The notes under the pieces are model-generated. The model was not told where the DNA came from and did not search any database. It saw only the letters and a list, made by a program, of their open reading frames with translations. A program made the translations under genes and the position numbers. Below are positions 52,992 to 64,000 of a stretch of DNA of 64,000 bases, piece by piece. Source of the stretch: Aquarana catesbeiana (taxonomy: Eukaryota; Chordata; Amphibia; Anura; Ranidae); NCBI RefSeq assembly GCF_042186555.1, contig NC_133328.1, positions 65,662,235 through 65,726,234 of the forward strand, read 5' to 3'. How positions within the stretch are numbered: position 1 is the stretch's first letter; each line of letters opens with the position of its first letter.

Positions 52992-54569
52992 GAAATTTTC
53001 AAAATTCTCATATAATAGAAGTCGATCGTTAGATTGACTTCTGTTGAGTAAAAAAAACACAGAAAGATAGGCGCAAATTAAATAGCACACCTTAACCATA
53101 AAACAACTGTGATGATAAAGAAAATGGAGCAATATAAACAATCCTATAGAGTCCAATTTACTGTAGTGAAAACAAAACAGTCCAATAAATCCATTTCCTA
53201 GGGCAGGCTACTCCTTGGAGCAAGAAGCAGGCTCTAATGATGAAGGAAACAAAAAGGAAACAGGAGAAGAGCCTATAAGTGCAAACTTTAGGACAAGTTT
53301 ATAAAGTTTATAAAATCCCACTCACATTTAAAAAAAAAATAAGAAGGTTCATCACTAAAAAAACACCAGGACATAATCGCTTATCTCTATGGGGAGAATC
53401 GCCACAGGATCTTGATGTATTCAGCTGTCTGGATGAGGAAGCCGGCTGGAAACTATCCAACATCTGGAACGAGGGCTGGAATGCACTGTGAACCACAACG
53501 CTAATGAGATGACGTCCCTGGAAGGAAGCAACTCGTTTCTGAACATGTGCAATGCTAACTCCGGGCGTGCACACGCCTTTCTCAAACTACTTTGTCAAGC
53601 TTGACAATAGAATGTGCATGCCATGAGTTGGCATTTCACATGCTCAGAAACTCATTGCTTCCTTCCTGTGACATCATCACGCCAGCGCTGCAGTCCACTG
53701 TGCTCCTCGGTTTCCAAGGTTTCATAGCACTCAACAAGCACGGGTAAAAATTCCCTGCAAAATGGACAGCCTATTTGCCGTTATTAAATCAACCCCCAAT
53801 CAATTTGGGTATAGTGGGCAGGCTACTGTTTGTATAAATGGCAGAGGTGAAGCAGGTGATTCCTGCTCCTGAGGACATTGCACATGAATGATGAAACGCG
53901 TAGGGAGGGACCTCCAGTTATGTCACTTCCGCAACATTGGAAGGTATGCTGGTGCATACAGTGGCTGTTCCAATTTCATTTTGTGATCTAGCTTTGTTGT
54001 GATTAATTGTAAAGTGCAAAACTTTTTATTATTTGAAGTTTTAATTAAAATATTACACAATGGGAGGCCTTCCCTTCTATTCTTTTATGATCCTGCTATG
54101 TACATCTGGTGTCTTTGAGAGAACTAAAGGGCTGTTTGAGCATTTCCATTATCGGTGGAGGATTCAATATACAGTATGATGTAGATGGAGTACAAGAGCC
54201 TATTCTGATCCTTATCCACCATATAGTGCATTCGGCATAAACAGGCACATTCAATTTTTTTTGTTTTGACAAGAGGTCAATATGGTCTGAGTGTAGTGTG
54301 TGTTATAGGGGCACGGTGGAGTGGGGCACGAACAGATTTTATCCAATGCACATGGGATTTGGATATATAAGCACAAAGAATATGTATCACATGGACATAT
54401 TAGAACATTGCTTAATGTTTTCTATTTTTCACTATTAGTGTATTTATTATTGGAATATACATTACAAGTGCTGTCTTATTATTTTAGTTTTATTAAACAG
54501 CTCATAGATTAACTCATTTTTTTCATTAAACCAAAAAACGAAAAAAAAAAGAAAAAAAACTAACCTAAT
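52992..54569. other. No gene recognised
   Basis: An imperfect inverted pair surrounds 53.5-53.7 kb (GGAAGGAAGCAACTCGTTTCTG and CAGAAACTCATTGCTTCCTTCC, each over 20 bases apart in sense), and ATGATGAAACGCGTAGGGAG at 53.89 kb resembles a phrase common in repeats. No coding motif. Confidence 0.4.
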
Positions 54570-54814
54570 TCCCCCATCTATACATTCAGGTTGATAGGAA
54601 AATCACTCCGTAAAGCTATTGTGTTCTGATGGTGGAGAGAGTTCCCCGCCATCAGAATAACACTGATCAGCCCTACCAGCATTTATCCGACAAGATGGTT
54701 GAACAGAAGTCGATAGATAGATCAATTTCTGTACAAACACTGTCCCCATACATGGATAAAAATTTAGCCAGTCCCTGCTGACCCAGACAAAATTTGGTCC
54801 ATGTAAGGTTGGCT
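54570..54814. repeat. Dispersed repeat, copy of 5.4-6.1 kb type
   Basis: Shares AGCTATTGTGTTCT, CAGAATAACACTGATC-like and CAGCCAGTCCCTGCTGA-like phrases with the region at 5.6-5.96 kb. Confidence 0.5.
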
Positions 54815-54817
54815 TTA

Positions 54818-55923
54818 GGGCCAGTTCACACCAACATGCAGTCCAGTGCGTTTTGTTTTTCTGCATCAAAAACGCATGCAAAGTAGGTTATATGGTTTTC
54901 AATGGCAAAGTTCACACCAGTGTAGTTCCAGTGCGTTCCAGTTCCAGAAAAAATACTAGAGCATGCTGCATTTTTCCTGCCCTGGACTGTACTGGAACGC
55001 TATAAAATAGGGATGCACCGATATCATTTTTTTTTTACAATGAGTACAAGTACCGATACTTTTTCTTTAGTACTCGCCGATACCAATTACTGATACCTAC
55101 CGCAACTGTTTTGTTTTAACTTCAACTGTCCGCAGTGGTACAAAGCATTGAAAAGTTATTTACAAATGAAATAAATGGATTTTTTTTTTTATTTAGCGCT
55201 TTTTCAATGTGAAATGTGTAAATATATGTGTAAAAATATTCACTAACAAAGCAAACAAAAAAAAGTTTTAATTGTTTATCATTTATAAAATAGACGTGAA
55301 CAAAAGAAAAAAAGCAGGAAAATAATTAAATGGAGGACAATAGGGAGTTAATTAAGGCTAATTAGAGTAAATTAAGGGTTATTAAGCGGTTAAACAGAGA
55401 AACATTTGTTCATTCCTTTGATCTGCAGATGAAGAAACAGAAATATACAAAAAGAAACAATGTTTCTTTTTATTTTAGTTTTTCAGGGCTAAGCAGCATA
55501 ATAAACATTGCCGGCTGCTTTTTTTTTTGACAGCTCCAATTACTGGACTTCTTTAACACTGGGGATACCCACTGACAGCTCAAAGAACCAAGCCTGAAAG
55601 TATCGGTTTCAGGTATCGGTGCATTTGCACGAGTACCGATACTTGTGCAAATACTCGGTATCGGCACCGATACTATTATCGGTGCAACCCTACTATAAAA
55701 TGCATAAAAAACACACTGGAATGCACCAAAAACACGCTGGAACACACATGTCCTTATCTAAGGTTAAGAAAAAAAAAGGGGGGGGATGCACTGGACTGCT
55801 TCAAAAATGCACCAAAAACGCATCAAAACGCACAGGAAAGCATCAAAAATGTGTCAAAAACGCACATGTAAAAAAAAACATCTGAAATGCACCTGGACTG
55901 TGTTTCTATGGTGTGAACTGGCC
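54818..55923. mobile_element. TWA-flanked MITE, PIF/Harbinger-like, split by a hAT
   Basis: TTA at 54815-54817 and TAA at 55924-55926; ends GGGCCAGTTCACACCAACAT and GGTGTGAACTGGCC. Without the nested hAT it is about 420 bp. The interior is rich in AACGCA/TGCGTT phrases. Confidence 0.85.
55008..55692. mobile_element. hAT MITE with exact 8-bp duplication
   Basis: Ends TAGGGATGCACCGATA and TATCGGTGCAACCCTA; the duplication CTATAAAA lies at 55000-55007 and 55693-55700. Sub-terminal GTATCGG repeats are plentiful on the right (about 55600-55680). 685 bp, no transposase. Confidence 0.95.
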
Positions 55924-56404
55924 TAAAAGCGGTTGTAAACCACGCTTGGTCGTTCTCTACAGGTAAGACTATAATAAGGCTTACCTGTAGGTAAAATGAA
56001 TATCTCCTAAACATGCACTGTTTAGGAGCTATTCACCCTGTATGCAGCCAGTGACATAACTGGCGCATGCGCTCTGAAGGTCTGGCATACCTTGCCGGGA
56101 CTTCAGAGCTCCGTGCCGGAACCATGACATCATTGCGGCTCCGGCCAATCACATAGCCGAAGCCTGCGAACCCGGGAGAAAGACAGGGGGGAACATGTCA
56201 GACCTCTCAGCGATGACATTACATCTCTGGAGGGCTTTGTTCCAAGGTGAGTATTTCATATTGTGCTAGTATGTGATGCATACTAGCCAGGGCCGTCTTT
56301 ACTATTGATTGGGCCCTGGGCAAAAAAAATTCTTGGGCCCCCCCCCATGCAAATTGTCTCTCCACCCCAACATTCTAAAAAACAAAACACACACGTAAAC
56401 TTAT

Positions 56405-56505
56405 GTATTGTATTGTAACTGTACTGTCTGCCCTCATGTTGTAAAGCGCTGCACAAACTGTTGACACCATATAAATCCTGTATAATAATAATAATAATGA
56501 TGGGG
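56405..56505 (+). mobile_element. L2-type LINE 3' tail fragment
   Basis: TGTATTGTAACTGTACTGTC, TGTAAAGCGCTGCACAAACTG and ATAAATCCTGTATAATAATAA, the same tail as at 10.8 and 52.8 kb. Confidence 0.8.
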
Positions 56506-56756
56506 GGAAGAGATAGAGAAGTCCAGGATTATGGGTGTGGGGGGGGGGATACGGGAGTCCAGGATGATTGGGGTGGAGAGATGGGGGAGTTCAAGATGAT
56601 GGCGGGAAGGGGGAGATAGGAGTCCAGGATGACACACGGGGATTGGGGGTGTGTACTTTGAGGTGTTTGTATCATGCAGGGCACAGAAAAAAATCAGCAC
56701 AAGGGGCAGTACTTGCATATCCTCCTCCCTCCCGCAAAGTTACCATCTATTGGTCA

Positions 56757-58790
56757 CCTCTGCACATCACTTTGCTTACCTCTGCTCCCTCATCCACAGC
56801 TCATCTCTGTACCCCCCTCCACCCACAGCTCACCTCTGTATTCCACGTTCACGTCTGTACCCCTCCATCCACAGCTCACTTCTGTATTCCCTGTCTACCT
56901 CTTTCTCCCCCCCCATACACAGCTCACCTCTGTACCCCTCTATCCATAGCTCACTTCTGTATCCCCCATCCACCTCTGTACCCCCCCCATGTTCACCTCT
57001 ATATCTTTCCGTCCACCTTTGTACCCCTCATCCAACTCTGTGTTCACCTCTGTACCTCCCCATGTCCACCTATGTACCCCCCATCCATGTTCACCTCTAT
57101 ATCTTTCTGTCCACCTCTGTACCCCCCCATGTCCACCTTTGTACCCCTCATCCACAGCTCACTTCTGTATCCCCATCCACCTCTTTATCCCCCCATCCAT
57201 GTTCATCTCTATATCCTTCCGTCCACTTCTGTACCCCCCCATCCCCCTCTGTACATCCCCATGTCCACCTTTGTACCCCCGTCCACCTCTGGGTTCATCT
57301 CTGTAACCCCCCTCCACCTCTGTACCCCCCATGTCCACCTTTGTACCCCTCATCCACCTGTGTTCTCTACTCTGTACCCCCCTCCACAGCTCACTTCTGT
57401 ATCCCCCATCCACCTCTGCATCCCCCATCCACGTTCATCTCTATACCCTTCTGTCCACCTCTGTACCCCCCCCCGTCCACCTCTGTACATCCCCATGTCC
57501 ACCTTTGTACTCCCGTCCACCTCTGGGTTCATTTCTGTATCCCCCCCATGTCCACCTCTGTACCCCCCCATGTCCATCTTTGTACCCCCGTCCACCTATG
57601 TTCACCTCTGTACCCCCTCATGTCCACCTCTGTACCCCCTCACCACCTCTGTTCCCCCGTCCACCTGTGTTCACCTCTGTACCCCCCATGTCCACCTTTG
57701 TACCCCTTCCACCTCTGTACCCCCCATGTTCATCTCTGTACCCCTCCCATGTCCACCTCTGTACCCCTTCCACCTCTGTACCCCCCATGTCCATCTCTGT
57801 ACCCCTTCCACCTCTGTACCCCCCATGTCCATCTCTGTACCTCTTCCATCTCTGTACCCCCCCATGTCCACCTCTGTACCCCCCATGTCCATCTCTGTAC
57901 CTCTTCCATCTCTGTACCCCCCCATGTCCACCTCTGTACCCCTTCCACCTCTGTACCCCCCATGTCCATCTCTGTACCTCTTCCATCTCTGTACCCCCCC
58001 ATGTCCACCTCTGTACGCCCCATGTCCATCTCTGTACCCCTTCCACCTCTGTACCCCCCCCCCCGTCCACCTCTGTACATCCCCATGTCCACCTTTGTAC
58101 TCCCGTCCACCTCTGGGTTCATCTCTGTATCCCCCCCATGTCCACCTCTGTACCCCCCATGTCCATCTTTGTACCCCCATCCACCTATGTTCATCTCTGT
58201 ACCCCCTCATGTCCACCTCTGTACCCCCTCACCACCTCTGTTCCCCCGTCCACCTGTGTTCACCTCTGTACCCCCCATGTCCACCTTTGTACCCCTTCCA
58301 CCTCTGTACCCCCCATGTTCATCTCTGTACCCCCCCATGTCCACCTCTGTACCCCTTCCACCTCTGTACCCCCCATGTCCATCTCTGTACCCCCCCCATG
58401 TCCACCTCTGTACCCCTTCCACCTCTGTACCCCCCATGTCCATCTCTGTACCCCCCATGTCCATCTCTGTACCCCTTCCACCTCTGTACCCCCCATGTCC
58501 ATCTCTGTACCCCTTCCACCTCTGTACCCCCCATGTCCATCTCTGTACCCCTTCCACCTCTGTACCCCCCATGTCCATCTCTGTACCCCTTCCTCCTCTG
58601 TACCCCCCATGTCCATCTCTGTACCCCCCATGTCCACCTCTGTACCCCCCATGTCCACCTCTGTACCCCTTCCACCTCTGTACCCCCCATGTCCATCTCT
58701 GTACCCCTTCCATCTCTGTACCCCCCATGTCCACCTCTGTACCCCCCATGTCCATCCCTCACTTCTGTACCCCCCCCCCCATGTCCACCT
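56757..58790. repeat. Minisatellite, CTCTGTACCCCCCATGTCCA unit
   Basis: Units of about 18-21 bases (CACCTCTGTACCCCCCATGTC and CACCTCTGTACCCCTTC) repeat for about 2 kb. The left part (to about 57.4 kb) is more diverged, and larger blocks repeat (for example 57466-57800 with 58053-58380). Long open frames on both strands (up to 832 codons plus, 222 minus) follow the stop-free unit in all phases and are not called genes. Confidence 0.92.
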
Positions 58791-59335
58791 TTGTGCCAGC
58801 AATTCTCTGCAGTCTGCACATATGGATCCCCTGCCCCTTCTCTCCACGTTGTTATTTTTTACCTGGTCACACGGCGGTGCAACACAGTCTCCGCCTATCA
58901 GACCCAGCACACAGCCAGAAAACTTCACTCGGCTGTGTGCTACACAGGTCTGCCAGGCGAGGGTGGGGGCGGGAGGAAAACAGAGTGCCGCTCTCGCTCT
59001 GTCATTGACTCTGGTGCTCAGCTCCTGACAGAGGGAGAAGCGGGACGAGCAGGCTCAAACACATGAAGCCCGCAGCTGTCCCGCTCTCCTGTATAATTAA
59101 TGTAGCCGCTTGGGAGAGCAGGGGGGGGGATCGGCTCCCCCCGCTACTCCGCAAAAACTGCGGGCAGCGCAGGGCTTAAGTGGCAGCTGCTTTGGGCCCC
59201 ACAGCTATGACAGGGCCCAGGGCAACTGCCCCTTTTGCCCTGCGTTAAAGACGGCCCTGATACTAGCACATTATGCCATTGCCTTGCAGGTTTTTTTTTT
59301 TTTTTTTCACCATCCACGGTTTACAACCACTTTAA

Positions 59336-59914
59336 TGTTTTTTAGATTGTTATAACATTGCAACGAGACATCTCTTATCATTTATGTGTGAAATACCACT
59401 TCAGCCCGTCTATATGGACTGGGCGAGTCCCTTCCTTTCAGGGGATAATTTCTGCATGCTTGTCTGACCTGAACACATCCATCTCCATCTGTCTGGCACC
59501 AGAGCCATCTATCTGACCGTCTGACTCCTGAGCCCAACCCTGTGACTACAGCTATGTCCTCCAGGCATGTCACAGACCTTTATGTTGCTGTCAGACAAAC
59601 AGCTAGGAGAATGGTAATGACAGGGATCTTTACATGGAGACATCTTGTAGCAAAGCTGACGTGTCAAGAGTCAAAAAATACTGCTGATGACAAATGGGTA
59701 TGCAAATCAATTATTAACATCTCATATAAGCTTTAACAAACTGATGTCAATTTCAATTATTTTAGATTTTGAGCTTTCAATAAAATTATACTTGGTGGTC
59801 TTGCTATGAAGGTCCTTGTTCAGATACTTCTAGGTATAGGGTGACAGTGCTCTGTCCCTGTCTCCCAACTGTGCACCTACGGTGCCACCTTGTCACATGG
59901 GCCTTCATTGGATT
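59336..59914. other. No gene seen
   Basis: No termini, no coding motif. Confidence 0.4.
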
Positions 59915-60690
59915 GTTAATATTATACAGGATTTATATAGCGCCAAAAGTTTACGCATCGCTTTACTACATAAGGGCAGACAGTACAATTACAATACAGT
60001 TTGATACAAGAGGAATCAAAGAGCCCTGCTCATTAGAGCTTACAATCTAAGAGGGAGAGTCAATAGATACAAAGGTAATAACTGTGGAGGATGGGCTGAT
60101 GGAGAAAATAAATGTGCAGTTGTTAGGTGGGGGTAGGATAGGCCTCTCTGAAGAGATGAGCTTTCAGGGAATTGTCTGAAAGTGGACAGAATAGGAGATA
60201 GTCAGACAGATTGGGGTAGAGATTTCCAGAGGATGAGAGAAGCTCTGGAGACATCCTGGAGGTGACCATGGGAGGAGGTGACAAGGGAGCTAGAGAGCAG
60301 GAGGTCTTGGGAGGAACGAAGAGAACAATTTGGTTGGTATTTTGAGACTAGGTTAGTGATGTAGCTGGGGACAGACTTGTGGATGGCTTTGTAAGGTATT
60401 GTTAGTATCTTGAATTTAATTTGTTGGGTGAGCAGAAGACAGTAGAGGGATTGGCAAAGAGGGCTAACAGACACAGAGCGGTTTATTAAGGTGGATGAGC
60501 CTGGCAGCAGTATTCATGACGGACTGAAGGTGGGATAGCCTATGTAAGGGTAAGCCAATCAGGAGGGAGTTGCAGTAGTTGAGGAGGGAGATGACCAGGG
60601 AGTGAATTAGAAGTTTTGTGGTGTCATTGGTTAGGAAGGGGCGTATCTTGGAGATGTAATTGGAAATTACAAGTGAAAATTTCAACACAC
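59915..60690 (-). mobile_element. 5'-truncated L2-type LINE, minus strand
   Basis: Starts with the inverse of the shared tail (ATTATACAGGATTTATATAG) and runs into RT-end coding text. Same family as 51883-52894, here in the opposite orientation. Confidence 0.85.
60202..60680 (-). pseudogene. L2-type reverse transcriptase, C-terminal fragment, two frames
   Basis: Two overlapping minus-strand frames carry successive parts of the same domain end. The upstream one has TKLLIHSLVISLLNYCNSLL and TAARLIHL; the downstream one (60474 leftwards) has SLYCLLLTQQIKFKILT and SKYQPN. They match, piece by piece, the single frame at 51.9-52.6 kb, so a frameshift near 60470 separates them. The catalytic YADD box is not included. 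Dead copy. Confidence 0.85.
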
Positions 60691-61171
60691 ATTGCACAGT
60701 CATGGTCCACAGTCATGGTCCATCATCAGAGAACCTGTCCTAAGAAGTTCCAATTGCTGGAGCTCATGCATGTAGACAAGAAGTGGCTGTAAACAGGCTG
60801 TAGCTGAAAAGAAAAGAATGAGAAAAAAAATATTGTTTATGATACACAGTGCTTTAGCAAACTAAGTACCATTCAGTTAGGGTTTACTTCTGCTTTGATT
60901 CTACTACCCTGGACACTTTAAAGCTTTTTTAATGCATTATTACAAAAGTTAAAGTGGCCCCTACAGACTGCTAACATTTTGATAATGTTACTGTGTTTCT
61001 TATAGCAGATTACTGTTAGTGCTTTATGAAAATACCAACCTATCCTTGCTGTGCCTGATACACGTGGGACCCTGCCCTATACAGGACTGAGCCCATTCTA
61101 AAATTAGTGCTGCTACTGCTAGGCAGTCGTCAGGCCTGAGTTGATAGTTCTGCTTTCTATAGGTTTTCCTC
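60691..61171. other. No gene seen
   Basis: Unassigned. GTCATGGTCCACAGTCATGG at 60701 is a short direct duplication. Confidence 0.4.
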
Positions 61172-61174
61172 TAA

Positions 61175-61608
61175 TGCCCCGTACACACGGTCGGACATTG
61201 ATCGGACATTCCGACAACAAAGTCCATGGATTTTTTCCGACGGATGTTGGCTCAAACTTGTTTTGCATACACATGGTCACACAAAGTTGTCGGAAAATCC
61301 GATCGTTCTGAACGCGGTGGCGTAAAGCACGTACGTCGGGACTATAAACGGGGCAGTAGCCAATAGCTTTCGTCTCTTAATTTATTCTGAGCATGCGTGG
61401 CACTTTGTCCGTCGGATTTGTGTACACACGATCGGAATTTCCGACAACAGATTTTGTTGTCGGAAAATTTTATAGCCTGCTCTCAAACTTTGTGTGTCGG
61501 AAATTCCGATGGAAAATGTGTGATGGAGCCTACACATGGTCGGAATTTCCGACAACAAGGTCCTACCACACATTTTCCGTCTGAAAATCTGACCGTGTGT
61601 ACAGGGCA
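61175..61608. mobile_element. TWA-flanked MITE, PIF/Harbinger-like
   Basis: TAA at 61172-61174 and 61609-61611; ends TGCCCCGTACACACGGTCGG and GACCGTGTGTACAGGGCA. The interior repeats TCGGAAATTCCGACAACA-type motifs in both orientations. Same terminal family as the host element that carries the provirus. 434 bp. Confidence 0.88.
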
Positions 61609-61611
61609 TAA

Positions 61612-63357
61612 GTTTGGGCTAATGTTTGCTTCTGTCTGCTGTTGGGGGATGTTCCTGGAAGAATAAAATAATAATAATAATAAAGGAATAACCTGAACAT
61701 CTATATCTTCCTAGTCAACCACTAGAAGGTGTAGCACCCTCCTAGTTAGGGTATAGGGTGTCAAGCAAATTTAGCTTGGCTCCTCTGTAGCCAGTGAAGC
61801 AGTGGTTGATTACTTTAGCCTTCTCAGGGTATCACAGGCTGCTGGTCTGAATATTTCCCTCTGTATTCTAGAAGGTTCTGGAATTACAGTGGGAGGCAAA
61901 AGCAGAAGAGCAGTCTAAATATTTAAGGGAATCCAGTTAATCCCTGGTGAGATGTGCTCAGTAGGTGGCTGGAGAGCCCATAAACTGTCTGAGGCCTGGA
62001 GCAGGAGTTCAGTTGGTCCTGGGTCCAGTTCGCCAGGAGGAGCCCCCTGTCTAGGGGCCTCTTCCCCCGGGGCAGTCTGATGCAATGCCATTTCAGGGTC
62101 ATCAAGGTCCCAGCTGTAGAATAGATGGGGGGCCTATTTCAAGCCTGATCTGGAATTTTGGTCTCCAGAGGTCACTGATGAGTACCCAATGGAAGTTGGA
62201 GGAGGATTTCCAGTTGTCCTGTGGTATTGTGAGTTTCATTTCTCCCTCACTGGAGAGAGCCTGGTGAATATCAGACGTAGGCAACTGATGATTCTGTGGC
62301 AGAGTGAGTCTTGACCTAAGCCCAGACCCCTAGTGTCTGTGTGCAAAACTCTGTCCCTCCTCCACGAAGGCACTAGTCATTATTCAGTCAGTGGTGACTT
62401 GTCTGGGAATCTTATCTGTTTCACTTGTCTTGTGACTCAGTACAAGAACAGTGGGAAGAGAATTCAGAGCTTTTCTTGGGGTATCCCATACTCCCAATTT
62501 CAATCTGCAAAAAAAATATAAAAGACATCCCCTGGACTGTTGTTGAGCTAGAGAAAGAGAAAGTAATGCTGTGTGCCTGCCTATGTTTGCACTAAATATG
62601 GGGAAGGAGTCTCTGCATCATCAGCAGCTGTTTAGGGGTTTATTGCTGGTGGTGCATGCTGGGGAAGGGTATAAATATTTGGAGAAAACTTCTGGAAGCC
62701 CCTTTGCCTCCCTAGCTTTGCCTGGGAAGGACATGTGTGCAGTTGTTCTTTGACCTCCCAGGCCTGCTGCCTGGGGAGGATACATATCTTGTATAATGAA
62801 GGCCCAAATTTTGGCAGCTTGTCCAGAAGATAAATAGAGAAGGAGTGAAACTGGAACCCAAAAAGTAGCACCAGGGGTGAATTTCATCTGCTGGAAGTGT
62901 TCAAAAGAGCTAGTTGCAAGCTTGGACATTGCAGGAAGTCTGGTGGCTCATCCAGAGGGATCGTGCACTGCACCTGCTATACAATCTAAAATATACGGAG
63001 TGTTGGTCTGGCTAAAAACTTCTTTTCTGTATGCAATGACTACCCCAGAAAAAGTCAAGGGTCCAGCCCTGAGGTGAAATGTTAGCCCACAATGGCACTT
63101 GGGCAATTGTGGCTGTCTTCAGGGGGTACGGGGTTGTTTACAAACATAATTCACTTTGTGTAGAGAAAGGGGGGAATAAATGGCTCAGGCAGACATTGTT
63201 GATATCTAAAGCTGGCAATAAACTGTACGAAGTTCAGTGGGTTCCTCAGTGGGTGACCCTGACAGCTGCTTCCTGCCCAACATGTCTCAATCGAAAAATT
63301 GTTGCTGAAAAGCAGCTGCATCGAATCATATGCAAGTGGTGTTCAGGTATTTCATTT
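61612..63357. other. No gene recognised in 1.75 kb
   Basis: (TAA)n at about 61667-61682. Open frames of 60-102 codons in both strands overlap without motifs. I see neither splice-bounded exons nor element ends; it may be single-copy or an old unrecognised repeat. Confidence 0.4.
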
Positions 63358-64000
63358 CAATAGACAGAGTGAGAAATTCGTCCATCTTCGCTGTATAGCA
63401 TAGATGGGGGAATCTTTCAGTTTTTGTTTTTTTTTTGTTCAGCCTGCAGTGTATGGCCAGTTTAAAGCCAAACTTTTATAGATTAGGGGAGGATTAGCAG
63501 CACTGTCAGGATTTTATCTTTGTCTGCATCCCCTTTGGAAAGATTCACCTTTATTTCCCCTGGTGACCATTGTTAATGGGATAAAAATTAAGAAAAATGT
63601 AACACTTGTAACTGTAACGGGAATAAAGGGGAAGTCTTGTGTAATTTAGAGAAATCTGGAGAAATTTCCTATCATTTTTTGTTGCATCTCTGGGACAGGA
63701 ATTGAAAGAAAATTTCCCCAGTGGGACACATTTAACCCTTCGCTACTATCCAAAACTGGCTTTACATACACTTTAACTCATGGAAGATCAATAGTTGGTA
63801 ACATTAGCTGATTTTGGTCTACAAAACATACAGAAACATGTACAAAAAAAATCATCTAAATAGTTCTTGGTTCCTATTGATGAAAATGATTGCATCCTTA
63901 TTGGCAATGTAACTTCAGATGTACCAGATGGAGAGTAATTCAGTATCCTGGGGACTCACATCTATGGTAAATTATTATTATCCATTAGAGCTGCACAATT
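63358..64000. repeat. Dispersed repeat text, no gene
   Basis: 63.36-63.47 kb shares phrases with 5.4-6.1 kb. 63.47-63.78 kb (CTGGTGACCATTGTTAATGG, GAAATTTCCTATCA) resembles 6.73-6.9 and 10.46-10.77 kb. No termini seen. Confidence 0.45.

Larger units (their letters stand above)
56288..59259. mobile_element. hAT element carrying a 2-kb minisatellite
   Basis: Ends CAGGGCCGTCTTTACTATTG and GCGTTAAAGACGGCCCTG; the 8-bp duplication ATACTAGC is exact (56280-56287 and 59260-59267). Sub-terminal GGGCCCTGGGCAAAA also has its inverse on the right. Inside are an L2 tail and the tandem array. No transposase domain. Confidence 0.92.
55927..59331. mobile_element. T2-like TTAA MITE split by a hAT
   Basis: Left AGCGGTTGTAAACCACGCTTGG and right CGGTTTACAACCACT before TTAA 59332-59335; the left TTAA has decayed to CTAA. 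A palindrome around TACTAGCACAATATG is split by the next element. It abuts the TWA element on its left. Confidence 0.75.

Noticed and set aside
56568..59066. 832-, 785- and 565-codon ORFs plus long minus-strand ORFs
   Set aside because: All come from the CTCTGTACCCCCCATGTCCA minisatellite inside a hAT element; several phases on both strands are open at once.

Overview
The window reads as vertebrate nuclear DNA that is almost entirely layered transposable elements. I found no convincing host protein-coding exon and no tRNA or rRNA gene. The dense short inverted-repeat elements flanked by TTAA (termini such as TTAAAGTGGAGTTCCACC, TTAACCACTT and the T2/Kolobok-like TTAAAGGGG), the TWA-flanked (PIF/Harbinger-like) elements, hAT elements and L2-type LINE ends suggest an anuran amphibian, probably a ranid-type frog. 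That assignment is inference from repeat style, not from a gene.

The centrepiece is a full-length endogenous retrovirus at 28298-37333, transcribed on the minus strand (right to left). Its two 457-bp LTRs look identical base for base, begin TG and end CA, and are flanked by a 4-bp target duplication, TTAC. Going 5' to 3' on the minus strand it has: a 5' LTR with a TATA box; a primer-binding site exactly complementary to tRNA-Lys3; a strong splice donor; a leader with small direct repeats; an open gag; an in-frame TGA; an open pro-pol (protease, RT, RNase H, integrase with HHCC, DD35E and GPY/F); an env whose ATG overlaps the pol stop; a polypurine tract; and the 3' LTR. Gag carries an N-terminal MG, a PPPY motif, one CCHC knuckle and, unexpectedly, a RanBP2-type zinc finger. 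Env has a furin-type site, lacks CX6CC, and is split by a frame break at an A7 run. Pol looks gammaretrovirus-like, while primer and Env do not. The provirus sits inside a host DNA element (27900-38010), and a related copy at 17.14-17.73 kb keeps the uninterrupted insertion site.

Layout: 0-15 kb, hAT, TTAA and TWA elements plus a minisatellite at 12.4-13.1 kb. 15.07-16.2 kb, a four-deep nest of elements. 16.2-17.1 kb, a repeat-poor stretch. 17.1-25.8 kb, chains of TTAA elements and a large GC-containing palindrome. 26.2-27.5 kb, a hAT carrying an A/G-rich simple repeat. 27.9-38.0 kb, host element plus provirus. 38.3-39.3 kb, minisatellite. 41.07-41.66 kb, an AT-centred palindrome and microsatellites. 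41.66-42.71 kb, a solo LTR inserted in (AT)n. 42.75-43.17 kb, a Tc1 fragment. 43.4-46 kb, a decayed LTR element with a tRNA-Pro-like primer site and an unassigned ORF. 46.9-47.2, 51.9-52.9, 56.4 and 59.9-60.7 kb, L2-type LINE fragments. 54.8-59.3 kb, nested hAT elements with a 2-kb minisatellite. 61.2 kb, one more TWA element. 61.6-64 kb, nothing assigned.

The only set of genes working together is the provirus: gag and pro-pol share a frame across one stop codon, which suggests read-through expression, and env would need a spliced message. Long proline/cysteine-rich or Phe/Tyr-rich open frames elsewhere are stop-free tandem repeats, not genes.
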